Assembly: GCA_016776705.1 (NCBI GenBank)
Contig: JADHSW010000202.1
Location: 1-5,110 of the forward strand
Origin: Rhodospirillales bacterium
GTDB taxonomy: Bacteria > Pseudomonadota > Alphaproteobacteria > Rhodospirillales > JABHCV01
Reading direction: 5' to 3'
Length of the DNA: 5,110 nucleotides
A program made the position numbers and the translations under genes. Within the stretch, counting starts at the first letter, position 1, and each line of letters starts with the position of its first letter. Under the pieces are notes generated by a model. That model did not search any database, was not told where the DNA came from, and saw only the letters and a program-made list of their open reading frames with translations. Positions 1 through 5,110 of the stretch are shown here, piece by piece.

Positions 1-1
1 C

Positions 2-463
2 TTTGTCCTCTCCCCGCTTGAGTACGTTCAAAATCAGCGGGCGGCTGTTCGATTGAGCAACTGGATGACCCCCCCCCAGATGGCTGAAATCGCCCGACGC
101 GGGCTCGAAGACGGCCCCGGCGAGGAACTGGCGAAATGGCAGGCGGATGCCGCCGGTCGTCGCCTGGATTATGCCGTCCAGGCTCTCAAGGGACAGACAA
201 TTTCCTGTCATCCCGCCGGTCACTTCATGTGGCTGGAACTCCCCGCCCCCTGGCGCGCATCGGATTTCAAGAACGAAGCCGAAGCCCGCGGTGTTCTGGT
301 GCCGTCGGCGGAAAGCTTTGTCGTCGGTCGCCACCCCGCCCCACACGCCATGCGCATCGGCATCGGTACCCATAACGCCGACGACGACACCGTCGCGCGC
401 GGCATCGATATCCTGGCCGACATCCTGAAATCCCCATCGGGGGTCGGCCCACTTGTGGTTTAG
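2..463 (+). CDS. MocR-type GntR/aminotransferase-like regulator, C-terminal fragment
   Basis: The reading frame is open from base 2 to the TAG at 461-463, giving the last 153 residues of a protein whose start lies outside the window. The segment resembles the end of the fold-type I aminotransferase domain of MocR/PdxR-like transcription factors: a W-M-T-P-P helix start, then an R-rich helix, the stretch CHPAGHFMWLELPAPW, a GV-V-P-----F segment and a final MRIGIGTHN strand. In this family an N-terminal winged-helix GntR domain binds DNA and the aminotransferase-like domain binds PLP or an amino compound as effector. The DNA-binding domain and the PLP lysine are not visible here, so a stand-alone aminotransferase cannot be fully excluded, though the HPAGHFMWL-LP-PW pattern favours MocR. 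The gene converges on thiD with 5 nt between stop codons. The target genes cannot be told from this window. Confidence 0.8.
   Translation, partial: FVLSPLEYVQNQRAAVRLSNWMTPPQMAEIARRGLEDGPGEELAKWQADAAGRRLDYAVQALKGQTISCHPAGHFMWLELPAPWRASDFKNEAEARGVLVPSAESFVVGRHPAPHAMRIGIGTHNADDDTVARGIDILADILKSPSGVGPLVV
69..77 (+). repeat. Nine-cytosine homopolymer inside the MocR-type gene
   Basis: Nine consecutive C residues lie inside the coding frame and encode part of a Thr-Pro-Pro-Gln stretch. The frame is intact through the run as given. Gain or loss of one base would shift the frame and remove the last part of the effector domain. Such runs can vary by slippage and are also common sites of sequencing error. 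Confidence 0.9.
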
Positions 464-468
464 TTTTC

Positions 469-1266
469 TTAAAAAGTATGCCCGTGATTGAGGGGTCCGT
501 GCCCCTTGCCGTAACCCGGCGCGGTGTTGATTGCCTGCCAGACGTAGGCGCGGGCGCGCTCGACACTGTCACGGATGCTCAGGTTCTGGGCAAGTCCGGC
601 GGCAATGGCGGAGGCCAGAGTGCAGCCGGTGCCGTGAGTATGACGGGTATCCAGTCGGGGCGAGGAGAACACCTCCAGAAGTTTTCCGTCCTCGAATAGC
701 AAGTCCGTCACCGTATTGTCATTTTCCCCGCCCGTCATATGCCCCCCCTTCATCAACACCGCCTTTGCCCCCCTGTCGGACAACATTCTGGCGGCATGTT
801 CGGCGGCGTCGCGATCAACAATGGAAACACCGGTCAGGGCTTCTGCCTCAGGCACATTGGGTGTCAGCACATGGGCCATGGGGATGAGTCGTTCCTTCAT
901 GGCGGCGATGGCTTCATCCTGCAACAACGCAGCGCCGCCCTTGGCAACCATCACAGGATCGACAACAATGGGCGCGTCACAGGTTTTAAGGATGTCCGAT
1001 ACGGTTTCGATCACGGCTGACGAATGCAGCATGCCGGTCTTGATGGCATCGGCGCCGATGTCGGAAAGCACGACGCGCATTTGCTCGGCGATGAAATCTG
1101 TCGGAACTTCGTGGATGGCGGTAACACCCAAGGTGTTCTGGGCGGTCAAGGCGCTGAGCGCGGTCATGGCATATCCGCCAAGCGCCGTTACCGTCTTGAT
1201 ATCGGCCTGAATGCCCGCCCCGCCACCGGAATCAGATCCGGCAATTATCAGCACCCTGCCCTGCAT
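469..1266 (-). CDS. thiD: Hydroxymethylpyrimidine/phosphomethylpyrimidine kinase ThiD
   Basis: This 265-residue protein is full length for ThiD, a ribokinase-fold cytosolic enzyme. It phosphorylates 4-amino-5-hydroxymethyl-2-methylpyrimidine (HMP) to HMP-P and then HMP-PP, which ThiE joins to the thiazole unit in thiamine synthesis. Visible family motifs are IAGSDSGGGAGIQAD at residues 8-22, AQNT at 42-45 (Gln44 aligns with the pyrimidine-contacting position), KTGML at 76-80, VVDPVM at 101-106, a TPN--EAEALTG segment, LMKGGH, and HGTGCTLASAIAAGLA from residue 211, with Cys215 in the anion-hole loop. The ATG at 1264-1266 puts the glycine-rich motif at the usual distance from the N-terminus. 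It has a Shine-Dalgarno AAGG six bases upstream that overlaps the glmM stop codon, so it is probably co-transcribed and translationally coupled with glmM. Some ThiD proteins also phosphorylate pyridoxal; the sequence does not decide this. Confidence 0.97.
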   Translation of the reverse strand: MQGRVLIIAGSDSGGGAGIQADIKTVTALGGYAMTALSALTAQNTLGVTAIHEVPTDFIAEQMRVVLSDIGADAIKTGMLHSSAVIETVSDILKTCDAPIVVDPVMVAKGGAALLQDEAIAAMKERLIPMAHVLTPNVPEAEALTGVSIVDRDAAEHAARMLSDRGAKAVLMKGGHMTGGENDNTVTDLLFEDGKLLEVFSSPRLDTRHTHGTGCTLASAIAAGLAQNLSIRDSVERARAYVWQAINTAPGYGKGHGPLNHGHTF

Positions 1267-1272
1267 GACTGA

Positions 1273-1276
1273 CCTT
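1273..1276 (-). promoter_or_regulatory. thiD ribosome binding site overlapping the glmM stop codon
   Basis: Read on the - strand, the glmM stop TAA runs straight into GG to make AAGG, followed by six bases (TCAGTC) and the thiD ATG. Ribosomes ending glmM therefore sit on the thiD initiation site. This supports the chosen thiD start and suggests translational coupling. Confidence 0.75.
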
Positions 1277-2621
1277 AACCCGCAGCCTGTTCGACAGCGT
1301 GGACGATATCGCCGACCACGGCCCCGATCAGGGCTTCGTCTTCGCCTTCTGCCATGACCCGGATCAGGGGTTCGGTGCCGGATTTTCTGATCAGCAGGCG
1401 GCCCGAGCCAATGAGTTTTTTCTCACCGGCCGCGATTGATTTTTTAACTGTTTCATCGTCCAGCGGCTGGCCACCCTTAAAGGAAACGTTCCTGAGCAGT
1501 TGCGGCAGCGGTTCAAACGGACGGCAGGCTTCACTCACCGGGCCTTCGGCGTCAATGGCGACGGCCAGCACCTGCAGGGCGGCGACAAGGCCATCGCCGG
1601 TGGAGCCATAATCGCCAAGGACAATATGCCCTGATTGTTCACCACCAATGTTGAAACCGTGCTGGCGCATGTGTTCAACCACATAACGGTCACCGACCTG
1701 GGTGCGCACAAGATTCAGATCAAGACTTGTCAGATAATTTTCAAGACCAAGGTTCGACATCACGGTGGCGACAATGCCGCCGCCTTTCAATCGTCCGATA
1801 CCTGACCAGTGCCCGGCGACCACTGCCATCAGTTGATCGCCATCGACAAGCTCGCCCTTCTCATCGGAGATCAATACCCGGTCTGCATCGCCATCCAGTG
1901 CGATGCCGATATCTGCGCCGTGGGCGACAACAGCCTCGCGCATGGTGTCCGTATGGGTCGAGCCACATTCAAGATTGATGTTGAAGCCATCCGGATTAAC
2001 GCCAACGGGGATAACCTCCGCCCCCAGTTCCCACAGCACTTCCGGGGCTACCTTGTAGGCCGCACCGTTGGCGCAATCGACGACAATTTTCAGACCATCC
2101 AGGGTTTGACCCTTGGGAAACGTGCGCTTGACGTGTTCGCTGTAACGGCCTTGCGCATCGTCCAGACGCCGCGCCCGGCCAAGCCTGCGCGGGTGGGCCA
2201 GATCATGTTCAAGGTGGTTGTCAATGCGCTCCTCGATTTCCATCTCGGCGGCATCGGAAAGCTTGAATCCGTCGGGACCGAATAACTTGATACCGTTATC
2301 GCCAAAAGGATTGTGGGAGGCAGAAATCATCACACCCAGATCGGCTCGCAGGGAGCGCGTCAGCATGGCGACCGCAGGGGTCGGCATGGGGCCGACCAAA
2401 ATGACGTCCATGCCCATGGATACAAATCCGGCCGTCAGTGCCGGTTCGATCATGTAGCCCGACAGGCGGGTATCCTTGCCAATAACGACCCGGTGGCGAT
2501 GATCGCCGCGGGTGAAGTGTGCGGCGGCGGCCATACCTACCTTGAGCGCCGTTTCGGCGGTCATGGGTTCCGTATTGGCAGTCCCGCGAATACCGTCGGT
2601 TCCAAACAGCTTTCTATTCAT
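1275..2621 (-). CDS. glmM: Phosphoglucosamine mutase GlmM
   Basis: This 448-residue protein matches GlmM over its whole normal length. GlmM is the cytosolic alpha-D-phosphohexomutase that converts glucosamine-6-phosphate to glucosamine-1-phosphate, which GlmU turns into UDP-GlcNAc for peptidoglycan and lipopolysaccharide. The N-terminus MNRKLFGTDGIRGTAN is typical. The catalytic loop ISASHNPFGDNGIK has the phosphoserine at Ser102. The Mg-binding loop DGDADR places aspartates at 243, 245 and 247. The sugar-binding loop GGEQSGH is at 326-332, and the C-terminal phosphate loop RKSGTEPLIR is at 412-421. The start is fixed by the conserved N-terminus, although no strong Shine-Dalgarno lies before it (GAGAAAG is about 15 bases away). 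It is the first gene of the unit with thiD. In E. coli and many other proteobacteria glmM follows ftsH and folP, which are not present upstream here. It should be essential. Confidence 0.98.
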   Translation of the reverse strand: MNRKLFGTDGIRGTANTEPMTAETALKVGMAAAAHFTRGDHRHRVVIGKDTRLSGYMIEPALTAGFVSMGMDVILVGPMPTPAVAMLTRSLRADLGVMISASHNPFGDNGIKLFGPDGFKLSDAAEMEIEERIDNHLEHDLAHPRRLGRARRLDDAQGRYSEHVKRTFPKGQTLDGLKIVVDCANGAAYKVAPEVLWELGAEVIPVGVNPDGFNINLECGSTHTDTMREAVVAHGADIGIALDGDADRVLISDEKGELVDGDQLMAVVAGHWSGIGRLKGGGIVATVMSNLGLENYLTSLDLNLVRTQVGDRYVVEHMRQHGFNIGGEQSGHIVLGDYGSTGDGLVAALQVLAVAIDAEGPVSEACRPFEPLPQLLRNVSFKGGQPLDDETVKKSIAAGEKKLIGSGRLLIRKSGTEPLIRVMAEGEDEALIGAVVGDIVHAVEQAAG

Positions 2622-2712
2622 ATAAGTCTATTTGCACTTTCTCGACAAAGAAGGCGAATCACCCTCCCTACAAATTCTGCGTCTGTTTTATGACAGTTTC
2701 CTCTATGTGGGA

Positions 2713-2740
2713 ATTAACATTTCATTTCGAATCGTTACAA
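2713..2740 (-). promoter_or_regulatory. Candidate sigma70-like promoter for glmM-thiD
   Basis: On the - strand, TTGTAA (2740-2735, 4 of 6 matches to TTGACA) and GTTAAT (2718-2713, 4 of 6 to TATAAT) are separated by 16 bases. Transcription would start near 2706, leaving a leader of about 85 bases before the glmM ATG. A promoter must lie somewhere in the 225-nt divergent gap because the next gene upstream runs the other way, but this exact placement is weak. Confidence 0.25.
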
Positions 2741-2803
2741 GCTGGCGCTAATTCTTCAAATCCGCGCCTGATCAGCTGTATCCATGCCTGCCCATTCAAC
2801 GTA

Positions 2804-2815
2804 TTTTGATCAAAA
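2804..2815. promoter_or_regulatory. Perfect 12-bp palindrome TTTTGATCAAAA upstream of paaY
   Basis: The sequence equals its own reverse complement over 12 bases and ends 31 bases before the paaY ATG. It overlaps a poor -10-like TATTTT at 2802-2807, a position that would suit a repressor operator. A smaller GATC-centred palindrome, CTGATCAG, lies at 2768-2775, with its centre 38 bases upstream. It lacks the four-base gap of FNR/DNR boxes (TTGAT-N4-ATCAA), so it is not a standard FNR site. The role as an operator is inference. Confidence 0.3.
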
Positions 2816-2825
2816 CAAATCGGGA

Positions 2826-2840
2826 TTTTTTTTAAGGGAG
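2826..2840 (+). promoter_or_regulatory. U-rich tract and ribosome binding site of paaY
   Basis: Eight T residues (2826-2833) are followed by AAGGGAG (2834-2840), six bases before the ATG at 2847. This is the best Shine-Dalgarno in the window and decides the paaY start over an in-frame ATG at 2784, which has no such site. U-rich stretches just upstream of a Shine-Dalgarno can help ribosomal protein S1 binding. Confidence 0.85.
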
Positions 2841-2846
2841 ACCGTC

Positions 2847-3452
2847 ATGGTCAAGGTTTACAGCATCGACGGAGTCACACCGGTGGTTCACCCGGACACA
2901 TTTGTTCACCCCAGCGCCGTGCTGATCGGCGATGTCATCATTGGGCCCGGATGTTATATTGGACCGGGGGCATCCTTGCGGGGTGACTTCGGCAGGATTG
3001 TCATCGCCACCGGCAGCAACGTTCAGGACAACTGCATCATCCACAGCTTCCCCAAACAGGAAACCGTTCTGGAAGAAAATTCCCACATTGGTCACGGCGC
3101 TATCCTGCATTGCTGTCAGGTGCGCGAAAACGCCCTTGTTGGTATGGGGGCGGTGGTTATGGACGACGCCGAAATCGGCAGGAACAGCTACGTCGCCGCC
3201 CAGGCCTTTGTCCCGGCAGGCATGATCATTCCGGAAGGCCATTTGGCGGCGGGCATACCGGCCAAGGTGCGCCGCGAAGTCAGCCCTGAAGAAATTGAGT
3301 GGAAGAAAATGGGAACGGCAGAATACCAGCGCCTCGCCCGGCGATGCCTGGAAAGCATAAAAGAAGTCGACGCCCTGAGCGAAGTTGAAGCCAACCGCCC
3401 GCAGCTTGACATGGAAGAGCTGCCTGCCTTGCATGTATTGAAGGGGCGGTAA
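2847..3452 (+). CDS. paaY: PaaY/CaiE-type hexapeptide-repeat protein (gamma-carbonic anhydrase fold)
   Basis: This 201-residue protein is close to the length of E. coli PaaY and CaiE (about 196). PaaY is a cytosolic trimeric thioesterase that releases CoA from dead-end acyl-CoA products of phenylacetate breakdown; relatives have carbonic anhydrase activity. Isoleucine/valine-led hexapeptide repeats run from about residue 15 to 155 and form a left-handed beta helix, followed by a C-terminal helix with WKKMGTAEYQRLARRC. By alignment, metal ligands are His66, His83 and His88, and the conserved Arg45-Asp47 and Gln60-Asp61 pairs are present. LRGDFGRIV and VQDNC match PaaY better than CaiE, which has LRGDYGR and IQDGC. 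One oddity is that HGC after the last ligand is HCC here. The start aligns with the family and has a strong ribosome binding site. No other phenylacetate or carnitine genes are nearby, so the substrate is uncertain; the fold assignment is firm and the PaaY name fairly likely. Confidence 0.88.
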   Translation: MVKVYSIDGVTPVVHPDTFVHPSAVLIGDVIIGPGCYIGPGASLRGDFGRIVIATGSNVQDNCIIHSFPKQETVLEENSHIGHGAILHCCQVRENALVGMGAVVMDDAEIGRNSYVAAQAFVPAGMIIPEGHLAAGIPAKVRREVSPEEIEWKKMGTAEYQRLARRCLESIKEVDALSEVEANRPQLDMEELPALHVLKGR

Positions 3453-3478
3453 CGTTGTGATCGGGCAAAAGGTTGGTA

Positions 3479-3506
3479 TCTACAAGACCGTTTGATGCAG
3501 TATACT
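3479..3506 (+). promoter_or_regulatory. Candidate sigma70-like promoter for the sensor kinase
   Basis: TCTACA (3479-3484, 4 of 6 matches to TTGACA) and TATACT (3501-3506, 5 of 6 to TATAAT) are separated by 16 bases. The expected start point near 3513 gives a leader of about 45 bases. Two near-identical direct repeats, ACTTAAGG (3504-3511) and ACTTAAAGG (3520-3528), overlap the -10 and initial transcribed region. No clear terminator follows paaY, so read-through from paaY is also possible. Confidence 0.4.
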
Positions 3507-3537
3507 TAAGGAACAGAAGACTTAAAGGCCCGCAGGA

Positions 3538-3561
3538 ATGAATTGTCGACGAATGAGATGA
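3538..3561 (+). CDS. Possible 7-codon leader cistron overlapping the kinase start
   Basis: The ATG at 3538 opens a frame coding MNCRRMR that ends with TGA at 3559-3561. It is preceded by AAAGG (3524-3528) with a 9-base gap. Its stop overlaps the kinase ATG at 3558 in an ATGA arrangement typical of translational coupling. Such a short frame may arise by chance, and the same bases could instead serve an alternative in-frame kinase start, TTG at 3543, with AGGA at 3534-3537 as its ribosome site. Confidence 0.25.
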   Translation: MNCRRMR

Positions 3562-5110
3562 GCAAGAAATTTCAGCATGATATTTTTCTTGAACAAGCCG
3601 CCGAAATCGCTGGCATCGGCCATTGGATCTACAATGAAACAACCGGGCGTTATCTTTACGTCAACAAGCAATACGCCAAAATTTATGGCAAATCGTTAGA
3701 CGAATTTCAGGCACGGTACCAAACCGAAGTCGATGATATGGAGTACGTCCATACAGAGGATATGAATCACGTCTTCAACGCTTACCAAAAGTGTCGTCAG
3801 GACGGGCAGCGTTACGCGATAGAATACAGAATTACCCTTCCGGACGGAGAGCAACGCTGGATTTACGAAATTGGCGCGGGCCTGGAACAGGAAAACGGCG
3901 AATGGACGACAACAATCGGCACCATTCAGGACATTACCGATCGAAAGAATAAAGAACAGAAACTTCGGGAAAATGAGTACAGGTTAAGAACCATATTCAA
4001 CAGTACCCAGGTCGGCATTGGACGCAGCCGGATTAGCGATGGTCAGGTATTGGAAGCGAACGACAAACTGGCCCGCATGTTTGGATATGACGACACCAGT
4101 GAGTTCATCGAAAAGGTCGTTCTTTCTGAACACTACGTGGATCAGAATTACAGGAACAGTTTACTCGAAAAATTTAATCGCGATGTCGATCAATCATATG
4201 ATTGCAAGTTCAAGGCCAGGGACGGCAGTGTCTTTTCAGTCAGAGCGCATGGCCACTGTAATAAAGAACAACAATGCCTCGATTTTATATTTACAGACAC
4301 AACCGAACATACCTTGGCGACAAAAGCCCTTCATGAAAGTGAACGGCGTTTCAAGGACTTCGCCGAAGCCGCATCAGACTGGTACTGGGAAATGGACGCA
4401 GACATGCGCTTCACATATTTTTCAGAACAGATGGAGAAAAAGACTGGCATTGAACAGGCAAAACTCCTTGGCAAGACAAGACAGGAAATCGGAAAGCCCG
4501 AGATAGATGATGAAAAATGGCTCGAGCATTTGGAAACCGTCAAAGCTCACAAGCCATTTAGGGATTTCGAATATGGGCTGAAAAATAATAATGGAACCCC
4601 CACTTTCATTCGGATAAGTGGCGTTCCCATTTTTGGGGATGATAACAAATTTCTTGGCTATCGTGGAACGGGTACGAATGTTACTGAGCGCATTGAAGCC
4701 GAACTGGCCGCCCTTGTCGCCAATCGGGCCAAATCTGACCTGATGGCCAATATGAGCCACGAGTTGCGCACGCCGCTAAATGCCATCATCGGCTTTACCG
4801 GAATTATGACTGAAGAAACTTATGGTCCTGTCGGCAATGAAAAGTACAAGCAATATCTGAACGACATTCACCATTCCGGGGAACATCTGCTGGAACTCAT
4901 CAACGATATTCTTGATGTTTCTGCAATTGAAGCGGGAGCAATGGAACTACATGAAGAAAATATCAATCTTATCAATGTAATCGAAGCATCAATTCGAATT
5001 ATCCGCCCCCGATCCGATGCCGGAAAAATCAGCGTCACCGTTGCCAACAATTTGAAAATCCCCGAAATTTTCGCAGATGAACGACGCGTAAAACAAATAT
5101 TTCTCAATCT
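3558..5110 (+). CDS. Soluble sensor histidine kinase with three PAS domains, C-terminus cut by window
   Basis: The frame is open from ATG 3558 to the window end (517 codons visible). No membrane segment or signal peptide is seen, so it should sense a cytosolic cue. PAS1 (about residues 5-128) has the PAS_3 look, with EYRITLPDGEQRWIYE, and ends in IQDITDR. PAS2 is about 137-248 and ends in TDTTEH. PAS3 is about 259-378, contains DWYWEMDADMRFTYFS and ends in GTNVTER. HisKA follows with NMSHELRTPLNAIIGF and phosphoacceptor His401, then LINDILDVSAIEAG. The ATPase domain begins and stops at RRVKQIFLNL in the N box, so the remaining ATP-binding motifs and any receiver domain lie beyond the edge. 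The HisKA resembles the PleC/DivJ/PdhS type of alphaproteobacteria. No LOV cysteine motif or obvious cofactor ligand is seen in the PAS domains. ATG 3558 has a weak ribosome site; TTG 3543 is an alternative start five codons upstream with AGGA. The gene is more AT-rich than its neighbours. Confidence 0.93.
   Translation, partial: MSKKFQHDIFLEQAAEIAGIGHWIYNETTGRYLYVNKQYAKIYGKSLDEFQARYQTEVDDMEYVHTEDMNHVFNAYQKCRQDGQRYAIEYRITLPDGEQRWIYEIGAGLEQENGEWTTTIGTIQDITDRKNKEQKLRENEYRLRTIFNSTQVGIGRSRISDGQVLEANDKLARMFGYDDTSEFIEKVVLSEHYVDQNYRNSLLEKFNRDVDQSYDCKFKARDGSVFSVRAHGHCNKEQQCLDFIFTDTTEHTLATKALHESERRFKDFAEAASDWYWEMDADMRFTYFSEQMEKKTGIEQAKLLGKTRQEIGKPEIDDEKWLEHLETVKAHKPFRDFEYGLKNNNGTPTFIRISGVPIFGDDNKFLGYRGTGTNVTERIEAELAALVANRAKSDLMANMSHELRTPLNAIIGFTGIMTEETYGPVGNEKYKQYLNDIHHSGEHLLELINDILDVSAIEAGAMELHEENINLINVIEASIRIIRPRSDAGKISVTVANNLKIPEIFADERRVKQIFLN

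Noticed and set aside
432..470. Possible bidirectional terminator between the MocR gene and thiD (CCCC-ATC-GGGG followed by T-rich sequence)
   Set aside because: The stem is only four base pairs, lies inside the MocR coding region, and is separated from the T-rich stretch by about 12 bases on the + strand. On the - strand it is followed only by ATTTC. This is too weak to call.
716..1210. 164-codon open frame antisense to thiD
   Set aside because: It lies wholly inside thiD, whose motifs are unambiguous, and its Ser/Met/Ala-rich translation has no family resemblance.
1809..2285. 158-codon open frame antisense to glmM
   Set aside because: It overlaps the conserved middle of glmM and has no recognisable motif or ribosome site.
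2656..2733. Two GANTC sites (2656-2660 and 2729-2733) as a sign of CcrM cell-cycle control of glmM
   Set aside because: About one GANTC is expected by chance in a region of this size, so two are not evidence of regulation.
2811..2833. A-rich/T-rich hairpin before paaY as a terminator or attenuator
   Set aside because: Only A-U pairs interrupted by a mismatch can form, and the T run directly precedes a functional ribosome site. There is no GC stem.
2784..2846. Upstream in-frame ATG at 2784 as the paaY start, adding 21 residues
   Set aside because: No ribosome site precedes it, the added residues do not align with PaaY/CaiE, and it would overlap the palindrome and U-tract. The ATG at 2847 has AAGGGAG at ideal spacing.
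2832..3434. 200-codon open frame antisense to paaY
   Set aside because: It is a shadow of codon bias in paaY, with no recognisable domain and a composition typical of antisense frames.
4018..4506. 162-codon open frame on the + strand inside the kinase in another frame
   Set aside because: The kinase frame carries clear PAS2 and PAS3 sequence here. The other frame has no recognisable domain.
1..5110. CRISPR array, tRNA, rRNA, insertion sequence or phage genes
   Set aside because: No regularly spaced repeats, tRNA-like cloverleaf, rRNA segment, transposase or terminal inverted repeats were seen on either strand.

Overview
The window reads as chromosomal DNA of an alphaproteobacterium, probably a Rhodospirillales-like one. 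The reasons are a glmM-thiD gene pair, a PleC-like HisKA domain in a multi-PAS soluble kinase, and a G+C-rich left half. This placement is inference from gene content and protein style; there is no rRNA marker.

Layout: (1) bases 2-463, + strand: the C-terminal end of a MocR-type (GntR/aminotransferase fusion) regulator, cut by the left edge. (2) Bases 469-1266 and 1275-2621, both - strand: thiD (thiamine pyrimidine kinase) downstream of glmM (phosphoglucosamine mutase). They are 8 nt apart, with the thiD ribosome binding site overlapping the glmM stop codon, so they form a compact two-gene transcription unit. It converges on the MocR gene with only 5 nt between the stop codons. (3) Bases 2622-2846: a 225-nt divergent intergenic region that must hold the glmM and paaY promoters. 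It also contains a perfect 12-bp AT-rich palindrome and a U-rich ribosome binding region. (4) Bases 2847-3452, + strand: a PaaY/CaiE-type left-handed beta-helix (gamma-carbonic-anhydrase fold) protein. (5) Bases 3453-3557: a 105-nt spacer with a plausible sigma70-like promoter and a possible 7-codon leader cistron. (6) Bases 3558-5110, + strand: a soluble sensor histidine kinase with three PAS domains and a HisKA domain, cut by the right edge inside the N box of the ATPase domain. No intergenic stretch exceeds 300 bases.

Functionally this is mostly housekeeping. GlmM supplies glucosamine-1-phosphate for peptidoglycan and lipopolysaccharide, ThiD supplies the pyrimidine half of thiamine, and PaaY is probably an acyl-CoA thioesterase or related metalloenzyme. 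The kinase is a cytosolic signalling protein of unknown input and is clearly more AT-rich than its neighbours. I see no mobile element, CRISPR array, tRNA or rRNA, and no convincing new multi-gene system. The points most worth a second look are the kinase (composition, leader cistron, unusual HisKA residues) and the palindrome in front of paaY.
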